A stretch of 64,000 nt of DNA from Micromonospora sp. HM5-17 (GTDB taxonomy: Bacteria; Actinomycetota; Actinomycetes; Mycobacteriales; Micromonosporaceae), in assembly GCF_003762835.1 (NCBI RefSeq), contig NZ_RJWA01000001.1, forward strand, positions 496,001 through 560,000, given 5' to 3'. This document shows, in pieces, positions 24,530-35,000 of this stretch. Positions within the stretch are counted from its first letter, which is position 1. The number at the start of each line of letters is the position of its first letter. Below the pieces are notes generated by a model that ran no database searches, had not been told where the DNA came from, and saw only the letters and a list, made by a program, of their open reading frames with translations. Made by a program: the position numbers and the translations under genes.

Positions 24530-25612
24530 TCAGCCCAGGTAGATCGTCCGGAGCCGGCCGACCTCGGCCATCCGACGCTCGGCCAGACGGTCGGCCGCGA
24601 TCGCCGGCGGCACACCCTCGGCGTCGGCGAGCCGGAGGATGTCCCGGGTGGTGTCGTAGATCCGGGTCGCCCGTAGCTTGGCACGCTCGAAGTTGAAGCC
24701 CTCGATCTCGTCGGCGACCTGGATCACGCCACCCGCGTTGACCACGTAGTCGGGGGCGTAGAGGATGCCGCGGTCGGCGAGCAGCTTCTCGATGCCGGGG
24801 TGGGCGAGCTGGTTGTTCGCCGCCCCGACCACCACCCTGGCCCGCAGCGCCGGCACCGTGGCGTCGTTGAGCGCCCCGCCGAGCGCGCAGGGCGCGTACA
24901 CGTCGATGTCGGAGGTGATCAACGCCTCCGTGTCGGTGACGAGGTCGACCTGCGGGTACGTCCGGCGGGCCCACTCCAGGGCCCGCTCGTCCACGTCCGT
25001 CGCCACCACGGAGGCCCCGTCGTCCAGCAGGTGGGCGGTGAGGTGCTTGCCGACCTTGCCGAGGCCGGCGACGCCGACGCGCCGACCGGCGAGCGTCGGG
25101 CTGCCCCAGACGTGCTCGGCCGCGGCGCGCATGCCCTGGAAGACGCCCCAGGCGGTCAGGACGGACGAGTCGCCGGCGCCGCCGTGCTCGACGCTGCGGC
25201 CGGTGACGTAGCGGGTCTCCCGGGCGATCACGTCCATGTCCGCGACGTACGTGCCGACGTCGCAGGCGGTGTAGTAGCGGCCGTGCAGCGAGTCGACGAA
25301 CCGGCCGTACGCCCGCAGCAGGGGCTCGGACTTGATCCGCTCCGGGTCACCCCAGATCACGGCCTTGCCGCCGCCGTGGTCGAGCCCGGCCAGGGCGTTC
25401 TTGTACGCCATGCCGCGCGACAGCTCCAGCACGTCACGCAGCGCCTCGGCCTCGGAGGCGTACGGGTAGAACCGCGTGCCGCCGAGCGCGGGGCCGAGCG
25501 CGGTCGAGTAGATGGCGATGATCGCCCTGAGTCCGGTCTGCTTGTCCTGGCAGAACACGACCTGCTCGTGGCCGTCGGATTCCTGGCCGTCGGTGCTGGC
25601 GAATACGTCCAT
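24530..25612 (-). CDS. vdh: Valine (leucine/branched-chain) dehydrogenase
   Basis: The 360-residue protein belongs to the Glu/Leu/Phe/Val dehydrogenases. [12 protein letters not shown] near residue 39 and [10 protein letters not shown] near 76 hold the substrate-binding and catalytic lysines; GLGKVGKHL near 184 is the NAD-binding turn. It oxidatively deaminates valine and leucine, giving branched 2-oxo acids used for branched fatty acids and polyketide starter units. AGGAG precedes the ATG. The neighbourhood (vdh, conserved protein, bldC) is the one I remember from Streptomyces coelicolor SCO4089-SCO4091. Confidence 0.92.
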   Translation of the reverse strand: MDVFASTDGQESDGHEQVVFCQDKQTGLRAIIAIYSTALGPALGGTRFYPYASEAEALRDVLELSRGMAYKNALAGLDHGGGKAVIWGDPERIKSEPLLRAYGRFVDSLHGRYYTACDVGTYVADMDVIARETRYVTGRSVEHGGAGDSSVLTAWGVFQGMRAAAEHVWGSPTLAGRRVGVAGLGKVGKHLTAHLLDDGASVVATDVDERALEWARRTYPQVDLVTDTEALITSDIDVYAPCALGGALNDATVPALRARVVVGAANNQLAHPGIEKLLADRGILYAPDYVVNAGGVIQVADEIEGFNFERAKLRATRIYDTTRDILRLADAEGVPPAIAADRLAERRMAEVGRLRTIYLG

Positions 25613-25914
25613 GGCTCGCTCCTGGTGAGACTGGACGTCCTCGTGGGACGTCGCGGGCGGGGGTTGCCCGGCGGACCGGCGCGGGATGGTGCCGGTCTCA
25701 CCTGTGAGCGTAATGGTGATCGTGGGGCCCGGAGGAGTGGCTCCGGTGCGTCCGAATGCTGGTCACCGGGGCGTCCCGGTACCGCCGCCGCCACCGGCCC
25801 GTGCGGCGGTTTGGCCCGTGTCCGTGGGCCGGTGCGGCGCGTCCCGTGCTGTCCCGTGGAGTCGATCGGAGATGCTGACGACAGGGACGTTCCGTTTCGT
25901 GGGAGGATCGCGCC
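25613..25914. other. Divergent promoter region, vdh and bldC-upstream gene
   Basis: About 300 bases without a gene. Both genes read outward, so both promoters must lie here. No clear operator palindrome was found by eye. Confidence 0.4.
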
Positions 25915-26754
25915 GTGCCGTCGCTCTTCGCTTCCTACCTGCGCGTGTACGAGCCGTTGACCGCCTTCGACCGGGACCGGCAGCTCTTCTGGCGCCGGTA
26001 CGTCCAGGAGGGCAGAGCGGTGGCCCCGGTGGACGGGCCGGTCCGGCAGCGTACCGCCGTGATCGAGGCGCTGGGGGTGGGCTGGACCCGTCTGCCGGAC
26101 CTGCCCGAGGAGGCGTACGTCCTGGAGGCCGACGACACGCTGCTGATCTGCCCCTGGAACCTGCGGGTGCGGATCGCCGAGGCGGCGCTGAGCGCCCGGG
26201 ACGGCGTGCCGCCGGTGCTGGCCGACGCCTTCGTCCCGCCGGTGCTGGCCGGCCAGGCGAAGGCCGTGGTGGAGGACTGGCGCAGCGGCGCCCGGGTGCT
26301 GGAGCACGGTGTGCCCCGGCTGCACGAGCAGATCTCCACCTGGGGCGTGCCGCTGCGCTGGTTCGTCTTCGTGGAGCCCGAGGAGCGCGAGCTGACGATC
26401 CGGCCGGATCGGCGGGTGCTCCGGTACCGCACGGAGATCTCCAAGGCACGGCGGCGGGCGTCGCGGGCCCTGTCGGTGCTCCGCAAGTCGGTGGGGGACG
26501 CGCCGATCACCGAGGCGGTCGAGGAGGGTGCCCGGTGGCTGGAGGAGTTCCACCCGCGGTCGGTGGTGGAACTCGACTACGGCGGCCTGGTTGACCTGCT
26601 GTCGGACGAGGCGCTGGCCGCCGACGACTCGCCGGAACTGGTGGCGGCGGGGCTCGCCGCGCTCTCCCGGGGCGACGGGGAGGCCGCCACCGCGGCGTAC
26701 GAGAAACTCGTGGCGCGCTGGCGGGCGATTCAACTCTTGGAACGTTGCAACTAG
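25915..26754 (+). CDS. Conserved actinobacterial protein upstream of bldC
   Basis: The GTG start gives a 279-residue soluble protein rich in Arg, Glu and Trp, with LCPWNLR-like and RWFVFVEPEERELT segments and an alpha-helical C-terminus with an alternating charged pattern. I do not recognise a domain of known function. The gene keeps its place between vdh and bldC in Streptomyces (from memory), which suggests a conserved role. It is probably transcribed on its own because 265 bases separate it from bldC. Confidence 0.8.
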   Translation: MPSLFASYLRVYEPLTAFDRDRQLFWRRYVQEGRAVAPVDGPVRQRTAVIEALGVGWTRLPDLPEEAYVLEADDTLLICPWNLRVRIAEAALSARDGVPPVLADAFVPPVLAGQAKAVVEDWRSGARVLEHGVPRLHEQISTWGVPLRWFVFVEPEERELTIRPDRRVLRYRTEISKARRRASRALSVLRKSVGDAPITEAVEEGARWLEEFHPRSVVELDYGGLVDLLSDEALAADDSPELVAAGLAALSRGDGEAATAAYEKLVARWRAIQLLERCN

Positions 26755-27019
26755 TGACCATCGCGACTCGGTGCGCGTTGGGAGCGCGCACAGGTGAGTG
26801 CTGCTCGTAATATTGATGTCACGTCCGGCAATCAGCCGTCCGGTTAAGTCTTTTTCTGGTGCAAAAAATGGCCATATTTCGGTCATTGCTCATCCGTCCA
26901 TCCAAGGACCTTCGGCCGTTCGGCCCATGTCGGACATCGGGGACTAGCCGGACCATGGGAGACGCGTCGGCCGGCGGGACCCCGGCCGATGTCTATAGGC
27001 ACCTGTGGAGGAGTGACCG

Positions 27020-27229
27020 ATGGCATCGCGTACGCATGAACCTGAGCCGCTGCTCACGCCGGCAGAGGTCGCGTCGATGTTCCGTGTCGACCCGAAGACC
27101 GTGACCCGGTGGGCGAAGGCGGGAAAGCTCAGCGCGATTCGCACCCTGGGTGGGCACCGCCGCTACCGCGAGTCGGAGGTTCGCGCCCTGCTGCAGGGGC
27201 AGATTCCCCAGCAGCGCCAGGGCGACTGA
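27020..27229 (+). CDS. bldC: Developmental transcriptional regulator BldC (small MerR-like DNA-binding protein)
   Basis: The 69-residue protein is almost entirely a MerR-type winged helix-turn-helix: LTPAEVASMFRVDPKTVTRW, then GKLSAIRTLGGHRRYRESEV. BldC binds head-to-tail on direct repeats and delays entry into sporulation in Streptomyces; conservation here is very high. GGAGG precedes the ATG. The 265-base upstream region is AT-rich around 26845-26890, unlike its surroundings, and is the likely regulated promoter. Confidence 0.96.
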   Translation: MASRTHEPEPLLTPAEVASMFRVDPKTVTRWAKAGKLSAIRTLGGHRRYRESEVRALLQGQIPQQRQGD

Positions 27230-27255
27230 GGACGCGGCTCACAGATCGACGTCGC

Positions 27256-27297
27256 TTCAGGGGTGGGGCTGGTACGCCGTACCAACCCACCCCTGAA
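27256..27297. terminator. Strong bidirectional terminator after bldC
   Basis: A 12-bp outer stem (TTCAGGGGTGGG and its complement), a small asymmetric internal loop, and a 6-bp inner stem (TGGTAC with GTACCA) around 3 nt. It lies 27 nt after bldC and 85 nt after the convergent exporter operon. Confidence 0.85.
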
Positions 27298-27381
27298 CCG
27301 TGTCCGCCGTGGCGCCGGATGGCGACCGGCGGGCCCGGTCGTCCGGTCCCGTGAGGCGAGCGGCCCCGCCAGCGGGGCGGA

Positions 27382-28098
27382 TCAACCCGCGGCGGAGGAC
27401 GGAGCGGCCGCGGACTCCGCCGCCCCCACCAGCCGCCCGTCCCGCAGCGTCAGCACCCGGTCGGCCAGCTCCACCAGGTTCGGGTCATGGGTCGCCACCA
27501 GCGCGGTCATCCCTCGCGCCCGGACCAGCGCCCGGAGCAGGTCCATGATCTCCTGGCCGGTCTCCGAGTCGAGCTGCCCGGTCGGCTCGTCCGCGATCAA
27601 CAACGGCGGGTCGTTCGCCAGGGCCCGGGCCAGCGCCACCCGCTGCTGCTGCCCGCCCGAGAGCTCGTACGGGCGCTGCGCCGCCTGGGCACCCAGCCCG
27701 ACCAGTTCCAGCAGCATCGCCACGCGCGCCTCGCGCTCGGCCCGGGGCCGCCTGACCAGCCGCAGCGGTACGCCCACGTTCTCCGCCGCCGAGAGGATCG
27801 GGATCAGCCCGAAGGACTGGAAGACGAACCCGATCATCGACCGGTGCAGGTCCAGCAGCTCCCGCGCGCCGGCGGCGGTGACGTCGCGCCCCGCCACGTG
27901 GATCCGGCCGGTGGTGGGCCGGTCCAGTCCGCCGACCAGGTTCAGCAACGTGGTCTTGCCCGCGCCGGACCGGCCCCGGACCACCACCAGTTCGCCCCGG
28001 CCGACGCGGAACGAGACCTCCCGGAGCGCGTGCACCACCTGGTCGCCGTCGCGGTAGTCGCGCCCCACTCCCTCAACCCGGACCAGCTCCTCGCCCAT
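27382..28098 (-). CDS. ABC transporter ATP-binding protein (MacB/LolD type)
   Basis: The ATG at 28098 has GAAGGAGG upstream and gives 238 residues. Walker A is GRSGAGKTT (42-50), the signature LSGGQQQRVALARAL and Walker B LLIADEPT follow, with ATHD as the H-loop. The sequence class is that of ATPases which partner FtsX-like permeases in mechanotransmission or peptide/lipoprotein export. It is the last gene of a four-gene operon with a second ATPase and two very large permeases. Confidence 0.92.
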   Translation of the reverse strand: MGEELVRVEGVGRDYRDGDQVVHALREVSFRVGRGELVVVRGRSGAGKTTLLNLVGGLDRPTTGRIHVAGRDVTAAGARELLDLHRSMIGFVFQSFGLIPILSAAENVGVPLRLVRRPRAEREARVAMLLELVGLGAQAAQRPYELSGGQQQRVALARALANDPPLLIADEPTGQLDSETGQEIMDLLRALVRARGMTALVATHDPNLVELADRVLTLRDGRLVGAAESAAAPSSAAG

Positions 28099-28163
28099 CG
28101 GGCCTCCTTCCTCGCCGGCCGCGCCGCCGTCGCGCCGTGGCCGTCCGCCGCCCCCGACCCGGC

Positions 28164-29213
28164 TCACCGCATCGTCCGATCGTCGTCGACCCCGCGGCCG
28201 TTCTTCGTGGTCGGCTTCGCGCTGCTGGCCTCGCCACCACCGTCCGCCTCGACGTCGCCCGGGCGCACCTCGACGTGGTCCGGTTGCAGGGTGAGCCGAA
28301 CCCGGTCCCGCAGGCGCAACGCGGTGACGAACGCCGCCGGGAGCTGCATCCGGCCCGAACGGTCCAGCACCGCATATTCCTCGGTGACGACCTCCTCGAC
28401 CCCGTCGGCGCCGACCCGGGCGGAGCGGCGTACCTCGGAGGCGGTCCGGCCGTCGCGGATCGCGACCGTCCGGCGGACCTGGGTGGCCACGGTCGGGTCG
28501 TGGGTCACCACCACGACGGTCACCCCGAGCTCGGCGTTGATGGTCCGCAGCGCGGCGAAGACCTCGGCCCCGGTGGCCTCGTCCAGCTCACCGGTCGGCT
28601 CGTCGGCGAAGAGCACCTCCGGATCGTTGGCGACCGCGACCGCCAGCGCGCAGCGCTGCTGCTCACCGCCGCTCATCTGCCCCGGCCGTCGGTCGGCGCA
28701 GTGGGCGACCCCGACCATCTCCAGCAGCTCGGTCGCCCGCTGGCGGGCCGCCCGGCCCCGCGGACCGCGGGCCAGCCGCATCGGCAGTTCCACGTTCTCC
28801 CGCGCGGTCAGGTACGGCAGCAGGTTGCGGGAGGTCTGCTGCCAGACGAAGCCGACGGCGTGCCGGCGGTACTGCAGCCGCCGCCTCTGCGACATGTTCA
28901 GCAGGTCGAAGTCGCCGACCCGGACGACCCCCGCGGTCGGAACGTCCAGCCCGGAGAGGATGTTCAACACCGTCGACTTGCCCGACCCCGAGGCGCCGAC
29001 GATGGCGAGCAGCTCGCCGCGGTCGACCACCAGATCCAACCCCTGGAGGGCGACCACCTCGACCCCGTCGGTCTTGAAGATCCGGACCAGGCCCTCGCAG
29101 ACGATGTGTCCGCGCAACCGGTCCGCCCCGCCGGCCCGGGCCGCCGCCCGTTCGATGGCCCGCTGCTGCAGGAGGGCGAGATCGGGTACGGCGCTGCCCG
29201 TCGGAGCCACCAT
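28164..29213 (-). CDS. ABC transporter ATP-binding protein with C-terminal AbrB-like domain
   Basis: The 349-residue protein has Walker A GASGSGKST (73-81), signature MSGGEQQRCALAVAV, Walker B VLFADEPT and VTHD. Two additions stand out: about 38 residues before the ABC domain, and a C-terminal segment at about 278-318 (YAVLDRSGRMQLP, then LRLRDRVRL) that looks like a SpoVT/AbrB swapped-hairpin domain, followed by a charged disordered tail. Its start overlaps the upstream permease stop by one base (TGATG), so the two are coupled. The AbrB-like part may mediate oligomerisation; DNA binding is not implied. Confidence 0.88.
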   Translation of the reverse strand: MVAPTGSAVPDLALLQQRAIERAAARAGGADRLRGHIVCEGLVRIFKTDGVEVVALQGLDLVVDRGELLAIVGASGSGKSTVLNILSGLDVPTAGVVRVGDFDLLNMSQRRRLQYRRHAVGFVWQQTSRNLLPYLTARENVELPMRLARGPRGRAARQRATELLEMVGVAHCADRRPGQMSGGEQQRCALAVAVANDPEVLFADEPTGELDEATGAEVFAALRTINAELGVTVVVVTHDPTVATQVRRTVAIRDGRTASEVRRSARVGADGVEEVVTEEYAVLDRSGRMQLPAAFVTALRLRDRVRLTLQPDHVEVRPGDVEADGGGEASSAKPTTKNGRGVDDDRTMR

Positions 29214-31954
29214 CAGTCCTCCTCTCCGAGCCGGAGCACCTCGCCGAGGCGCGTCCGGCGGTTGACCAGGCTCTCGACCCCGAGGGCCGCGAGCAGCGTC
29301 ACCACCACGAGCAGCGGCACCCCGGCGACCAGGAACGGGTCGACGTGAACCGGCGCCGGCAGACCGCCGGTGAATCTGGTGAGGTCGAGCGCGGGGCCGA
29401 GCAGCCGGGGCAGCGCCACCCCGACCAGCCCACCGGCCAGCACGGCGATCCCGACCAGCGGCACCAGCTCGTAGAGGAGCAGGCCGCGTCCCTGCCGCCT
29501 GGAGAGCCCCATGGTGCGCAGCCGGGAGAGCACCCGACCCCGCGCGGGCGCCTCGGCCAGGACGGCGAACCCGACCGCCAGCAGCGCCAGGGCGACCGCC
29601 CCGGCCACTCCGGTGTGGAAGGTGAAGCTCAGCAGCCGGTTCACCCCGCTGCGTTCCAGGGTCCGCCGGTGCTCCTCCCAGGTCGTGACCGTGACCGGCA
29701 ACGTCCGTACCTCCTCGATCGGCTTCCCGAGCACCGTCGCCAGGTACGCCCGCTGCCCGGCCTCGGCCGCCGCCGTCAGGGCGGCCGGCGACAGGCCCGC
29801 TCCGGCGACGAGGAACTGGTCGGGCCGGACCGGTTGGAAGTCCGGAACCGGCAGAGCCTGCCAGGGCAGGACGACGAAGCGGCGCGCATCGGCCGCCAGC
29901 CCCGGGAACGTCGACGCGACGGTGTCGACGGTGAAGGCGTACTGGCGGCCCTGCACCTCGGTCAGGAACACCCCCGGGCCGAGATCCTCGGCGACCTCGG
30001 GCGAGACCACCGCCGGCACCGGGCCGTCGAGGCGGCCCGGCCGGGTGAACGCGGGCGGCAGCGGGATGTCGATTCCGCTGTGCGCCAACACCTTGGCCAG
30101 GGATGGGCCGTCCATCACCATCACCTGGGCCTGGCCCAGCGACGGTCCGCCCGACCCGTCCGGGTTACGGGAACGCAGCCGCTGGCCCGGCTCGGTGGCC
30201 ACCCCGCTCACCGCGGTCACCCCGGGCAGCGCGGCGAGCCGGTCGCCGGTCTCCGGCTCGAGGTAGGTGACGCTGACGATCCGGGCGTCGGCCGCCACCT
30301 CCCGATCGCTGACCTGGTCCCGTGCCTCGGCGACGGTGCTGGTCACCACGCTGGTGAAGATCCCGGTCGCCACCGCCACCACAAGCACCGCCATGGGGAG
30401 GACCGTCACCGGGGCGCCGCGGCCGGCTCGGGCCAACCCGAGGAACGGCACCGCCGTGCGGGCCCGGGCGGCGACCCACAGCAACCCTCGCAGCGGCCAC
30501 GGCACGATCCGGAGCGCGACCAGCGCGGCGGCCGAGGCGAGCAGGACCGGCACCGACGCGAGGTACGGATCGACCTCGCCGGTCTGGCCCAGCTCGCGTT
30601 GCCGGAGCAGCACCACGCCGAGGACGGCGAGCAGCAGCACCACCGCCTCGGCGGTGAGCCGGCGCAGGGAGGGACGGTGCCGGACCAGGTCCCGCCGCTG
30701 CCCGACGACGCTCGTCCGACGCTGGCCGACCATCGCCAGCAGCGGTACGGCGAGCGTGGTGCCGACGACCAGCGCCGCCACCAGCGGCAGTTCCACCTCG
30801 GCTGGCCGGCCGGGGGCGAGCCGGCCGAGCGCCCAGCCCGCCAGTACGGCGACCGGCAGCACCAGCGCGGTCTCCCGCAGGAACCAACCGCCGACCTCGG
30901 AGGCCGAGGCACCCCGGGCCCGGAGCAGGGTCAGCTCCGCGCGGCGCCGCTCCACCACGAGCCCGGCGGCGAGGGCGATCAGCCCGAGCACGGTGGCGAG
31001 GATGCCGGCCTGGACGACGGCGACCAGCGCCCGCACCGAGCGAAGCTGGGCGTCGAAGGTGGACAGCGCGGCGTCCAGGCTGGTCGTCAGCCGTGGGCCG
31101 TCACCGGTCGCCGCGCGTCGGACCTCTCCGATCGCGGCCATCAGGCCGGGAAGGTGTGTCGTACTGAGCCGCTGCTCGTCGACCCGGTACCGCCAGGTGT
31201 AGGTCACGGTCGGCAGCCGCCGCGCGACGTCGGCCAGGCCGGACAGGTCGGTCAGCAGCGGCACCCGCCAGGTCGTCCCGGCGGTCGGGTCCTCGCACGG
31301 GACGTCCGCGAGTCGGATTCCGTCCCAGTCCGGTGCCGCCGGATCGACCGGCTGGTAGATCCCGACGATCCGTACCGGCACCGTGCCGGCGCCGAACCCC
31401 CGGCCGGTCAGGGTGACCTGGCTGTCCACCCCGAGTCGCAGGACCTCGGCGGCGTCCCGGGAGATCACCGCCTCGACCGTCGAACCGTCGGAGACCGGCC
31501 ACCGCCCCGCCACCATGGTCGCGACGTGGTCGAGGCCCGGCTGCGCCCGCAGCGGCAGGCTCGCCCGGCAGCCTCCGGAGAGGGCCGGGGAGTCGCCCAG
31601 CGCGCGCAGGTCGTCCGGCCCGATCTGACCGGAGAACCACTGCCGGTGAACCAACCCGGGCAGCGGCGCCGTGAGCCCGTCCCGGATCGGGTCGAGTCGG
31701 GCCGCGGCGGCCGCCGGATCGATCGGCTCGTGCGGATCCGGGGTACGGGTGAAGATCAGGTCCCGGGACTGGTACGGCAGCCGGTCGACGTCCTGGCTCA
31801 ACCCCTGGTCGGCGTACCGGTTGGCCAGTCGCGGCGCGCCGGTGGCCAGCAGCGCCGCGACCAGCCCGAGCGCGGCGAGCAGTCCCAGGTGCCCGGCGAA
31901 GGCCCGGATCCGGCGCAGCGGCCCGGGGAGCCGCGGTACGGAACGTCGGGTCAC
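29213..31954 (-). CDS. FtsX-like ABC permease, large (913 aa)
   Basis: The GTG has AAGGAGAG six bases upstream. An N-terminal membrane helix (about 22-42) is followed by a periplasm-side domain of some 260 residues, a cluster of helices (about 310-520), a second large extracytoplasmic domain, and three helices near the C-terminus, the doubled FtsX/MacB plan. It forms the membrane part of an exporter with the neighbouring ATPases and the second permease. The substrate is unknown; such two-permease, two-ATPase operons are common in actinomycetes and often concern peptide defence or envelope maintenance. Confidence 0.88.
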   Translation of the reverse strand: MTRRSVPRLPGPLRRIRAFAGHLGLLAALGLVAALLATGAPRLANRYADQGLSQDVDRLPYQSRDLIFTRTPDPHEPIDPAAAAARLDPIRDGLTAPLPGLVHRQWFSGQIGPDDLRALGDSPALSGGCRASLPLRAQPGLDHVATMVAGRWPVSDGSTVEAVISRDAAEVLRLGVDSQVTLTGRGFGAGTVPVRIVGIYQPVDPAAPDWDGIRLADVPCEDPTAGTTWRVPLLTDLSGLADVARRLPTVTYTWRYRVDEQRLSTTHLPGLMAAIGEVRRAATGDGPRLTTSLDAALSTFDAQLRSVRALVAVVQAGILATVLGLIALAAGLVVERRRAELTLLRARGASASEVGGWFLRETALVLPVAVLAGWALGRLAPGRPAEVELPLVAALVVGTTLAVPLLAMVGQRRTSVVGQRRDLVRHRPSLRRLTAEAVVLLLAVLGVVLLRQRELGQTGEVDPYLASVPVLLASAAALVALRIVPWPLRGLLWVAARARTAVPFLGLARAGRGAPVTVLPMAVLVVAVATGIFTSVVTSTVAEARDQVSDREVAADARIVSVTYLEPETGDRLAALPGVTAVSGVATEPGQRLRSRNPDGSGGPSLGQAQVMVMDGPSLAKVLAHSGIDIPLPPAFTRPGRLDGPVPAVVSPEVAEDLGPGVFLTEVQGRQYAFTVDTVASTFPGLAADARRFVVLPWQALPVPDFQPVRPDQFLVAGAGLSPAALTAAAEAGQRAYLATVLGKPIEEVRTLPVTVTTWEEHRRTLERSGVNRLLSFTFHTGVAGAVALALLAVGFAVLAEAPARGRVLSRLRTMGLSRRQGRGLLLYELVPLVGIAVLAGGLVGVALPRLLGPALDLTRFTGGLPAPVHVDPFLVAGVPLLVVVTLLAALGVESLVNRRTRLGEVLRLGEED

Positions 31955-32003
31955 CGGCGCTCTCCTTTCGTCGCCGGCGGGGTTGCCACCGGCTCCCGCA
32001 CGC

Positions 32004-35000
32004 TCAACGGTCCTCTCCGATCCGCGCCTGGGCAGCCGACAGCCGACCGGGCAGGGTGACGGCGGTCAGCCCGCTCAGGCCCAGCGCGACGAGCAGCAGG
32101 AGCAGCGCGGTGCCGCCGACCGGCAGCCAGGCGATCTCCAGCAGTGGGGCCGGCACGGGCCGCTGGGCCGACGGGGTGAGGATGGTCAGCGGCGCCATGG
32201 CGGCGGCGACGCCGATTCCGACCACCAGCCCGACCAGTACGCCCAGACCGGCGAGGAAGCCCTGCTCGACGAGGAGGGCGCGGGTCAGCGTCCGGAACCC
32301 GGCGCCGAGGGTCCGCAACACCGCGAGTTCGGTGATCCGACGGCGGGCGGTGGCCCGGATGTCGACCCCGATCCCGACCGTGGCGAGCAGGATCGCGCCG
32401 AGCGCCGCCCCGAAGAGGGCGACCCGGGCCCCGACCCCGTACGGGTCACTGCGCGCCTGGGCGGCGACGGCCGAGCGATCCAGAACCCGCAGCCCGTCGA
32501 ACGTCGCCGCCTGCCGGGCGGTGGCCGCCGCATCGTCGGGCCCGGTCGCCACCCACCACTCCTGGGGCGCCCGGAGCAGCCCGTGCTCGTGGAAGAGCCG
32601 GGTACCCAGCGAGGGGAGGTCGACCAGGAGCGCGGCGCTCGTCGGCACCCCCGGCACCGCCGCCGTACGGCCGACGACGCGGACCGGGACGGCGGCACCG
32701 GCGAGGGTCAGGGTCGTCTCGCCGCCGACCGTCATGCCGAGCGCGGCCAGCGCGTCCGCGGTCGCCACCACCGGCACCGGGCCCGGGGCGGCGGCCGGCA
32801 CGATCGCGAACGACAGCGGCAGCGTGCTGCGCAGCCAACTCGTGGTCGCCGGCGGTGGGGCGTACCGGGCGCGGAGCGTGCCGTCGCCGGCCGTCGCGGG
32901 GTCCGCCGCGCCGCCGCGGGTGACCACGCGCCACGAGCCAGGGTCGCGCAGCGGCAGCCGGACAGCGGCCTGCCCCTCGGCGCGGGTCCCGAGATCGGCG
33001 AGGTGCCAGTCGAGCTTGAAGTTCGGCGGCGCGACGCCCTCGACCAGGAAGCCGGCCAGCCGTAGCGGTCCGCCGCGCGCCGGCAGCTCCACGTCGAAAC
33101 GCAGCGGCGTCCCGTTGCCACTCTCGCCGAGCGGGACCCGCCGGTACGCCCCGACCGCGTCGACCACGACGGCGACGCTGCGTACCGGGAACTCCAGGCC
33201 GTCGGAGGCCGACGCGGTGGTGATCCGGCCGGTCAGCCGCCGGGCGTCGGCCGGCAGCCCGGTCAGTGGCGCGGTGACCGCGGCCGCGGCCAGGTTGGTG
33301 AAGAGCCGGCCGGGATCACCGTCCGCGAGGTCGGCCCGGTACCGGACGACCGGCCCGGCGGCGGCCGCGGTCAGGGCGAGCATCTCGGTCGGTTCGCCGT
33401 CGGCGCCGAGCCGCAGTTCGTCCCGCCAGGCCGGCAGAATCCGCGCCGGCTCGGGCAGCCCGGCGAGCTGGTCCGCCCGCTCCGGCGGCGCCTCGCCGCT
33501 CGCCTCGACCAGCCGCAGGTCGGTACCGACCTGGTGGTCGGCCTGGTCGGCCAGGGACTCCGCCGAGGTGGCGGCCAGGCACCAGGCGAGGGTGCTGACC
33601 GCGACCGCCAGGGCGAGCAGCAGCACCGGGCCGGCGTGCGGGCGACGTCCCGCCTGCCACATCCCGAACGTGGTGGCGGTCCACGAGCGACGGTCGGCGA
33701 CCCGTTCGACGAGCCGGGCCAGCGGCGGCAGCCCGCGCAGCGCGAGCACCGCGCCGGCCAGCACCCCGGCGGTCGGCGCCGTCGCCAACAGGGGGTCGAT
33801 GGCGAGCGTGCCCGCGCCGCCGGCAGCCAGTGGCGAGGAGTACTGGCGCAGCTGGAACCAGCCGAGCATCGCCAGCGCGACCAGCGCCACGTCGACCCCG
33901 GCCCGTTGCGCGACCGTCCGCCGACTCGGCCGGGATCGGGCGGCAAGCTCGCCGACGTACGTGCCGCCGCGGCGTAGGGCCGGGCCGAGCATCGCCAGCA
34001 GGCAGCCCGCCGCGGCGAGCCCGGCGATCAGCCAGGTCACCGGGTCGAGCCGGGGCCGCAGGTGCAGGGCGGCACCGGTCAGCACCGGCATCTGGTCGGC
34101 GAGCCGGGTGAGCAGCGCGGCGAGCGGCGGCGCGAGGGCGGCGGCCGGTAGCACCACCAGCAGCGCCTCCCGGACGGCCAGGCCGGCGAGCTGCCCCCGT
34201 CCGGCGCCGCGGGCCCGGAGCAGTGCGGTCTCGCCCCGCCGCTGCTCGGTGAGGAGGAGCGCCACGAGCAGCAGCGCGTACCCGCCGAGGACCACGACCA
34301 GCAACATCGGCGTGACCAGGGCCGAGCGACCGACGAGGTCGGCCCGGGCGAGTCGTTCCGCCAGCCGGTCGATCCGGGCGGTGGCGAGCCCGGAACTGCC
34401 GAGCCCGACCTCCTCCGGCAGCTTCGTCCCGAGCTCCTGGGCCGCCGTGGCCAGCCGGTCCAGGGTCGCCACCGTGGCCCGGGTCAGGTCCGGTTCGAGC
34501 AGCCAGGCCACCGAGGCATTGGCGACGAAGTGGGTCAGGAAGTCGGCCCGGTCCACGACCAGCGGGCCGTAGGTCGCCGACCCCGGCGTCACCCCCGTCA
34601 GAACGTCCGGCACCAGCCGCCAGTACGGGTCCCGGGCGTCGCGCGGCGCCCAGACCCCGACGACGGTCACCCGGGTCACCTGCCGGGTGACCCGGTCGGT
34701 GATCGGGATCTGGTCGCCGACGCCGACGCGGAGGATCCGCGCGACCGGCTCGGCGAGCGCGGCCTGCACCGGCCGGCCGTCCGGTTGGGGCCAGGCCCCG
34801 GCGACGAGGTCGGCGTGCGTGGCGAGGTCGTCGAGAAAGACCACCGAGGCGAAGACGACCCCGTCGTCGTCGGGTACGGCCGTGCCGGTGGGGCCGGAGA
34901 GCTGGCGGCCGGCGGCCAGGCCGGCGGTCGAGACGCTGGTCGGTACCCCGGCGAGTCCGTCCGCGAACCGTGCCCGCATCGCCGCGTCCCGCTCGGTCAG

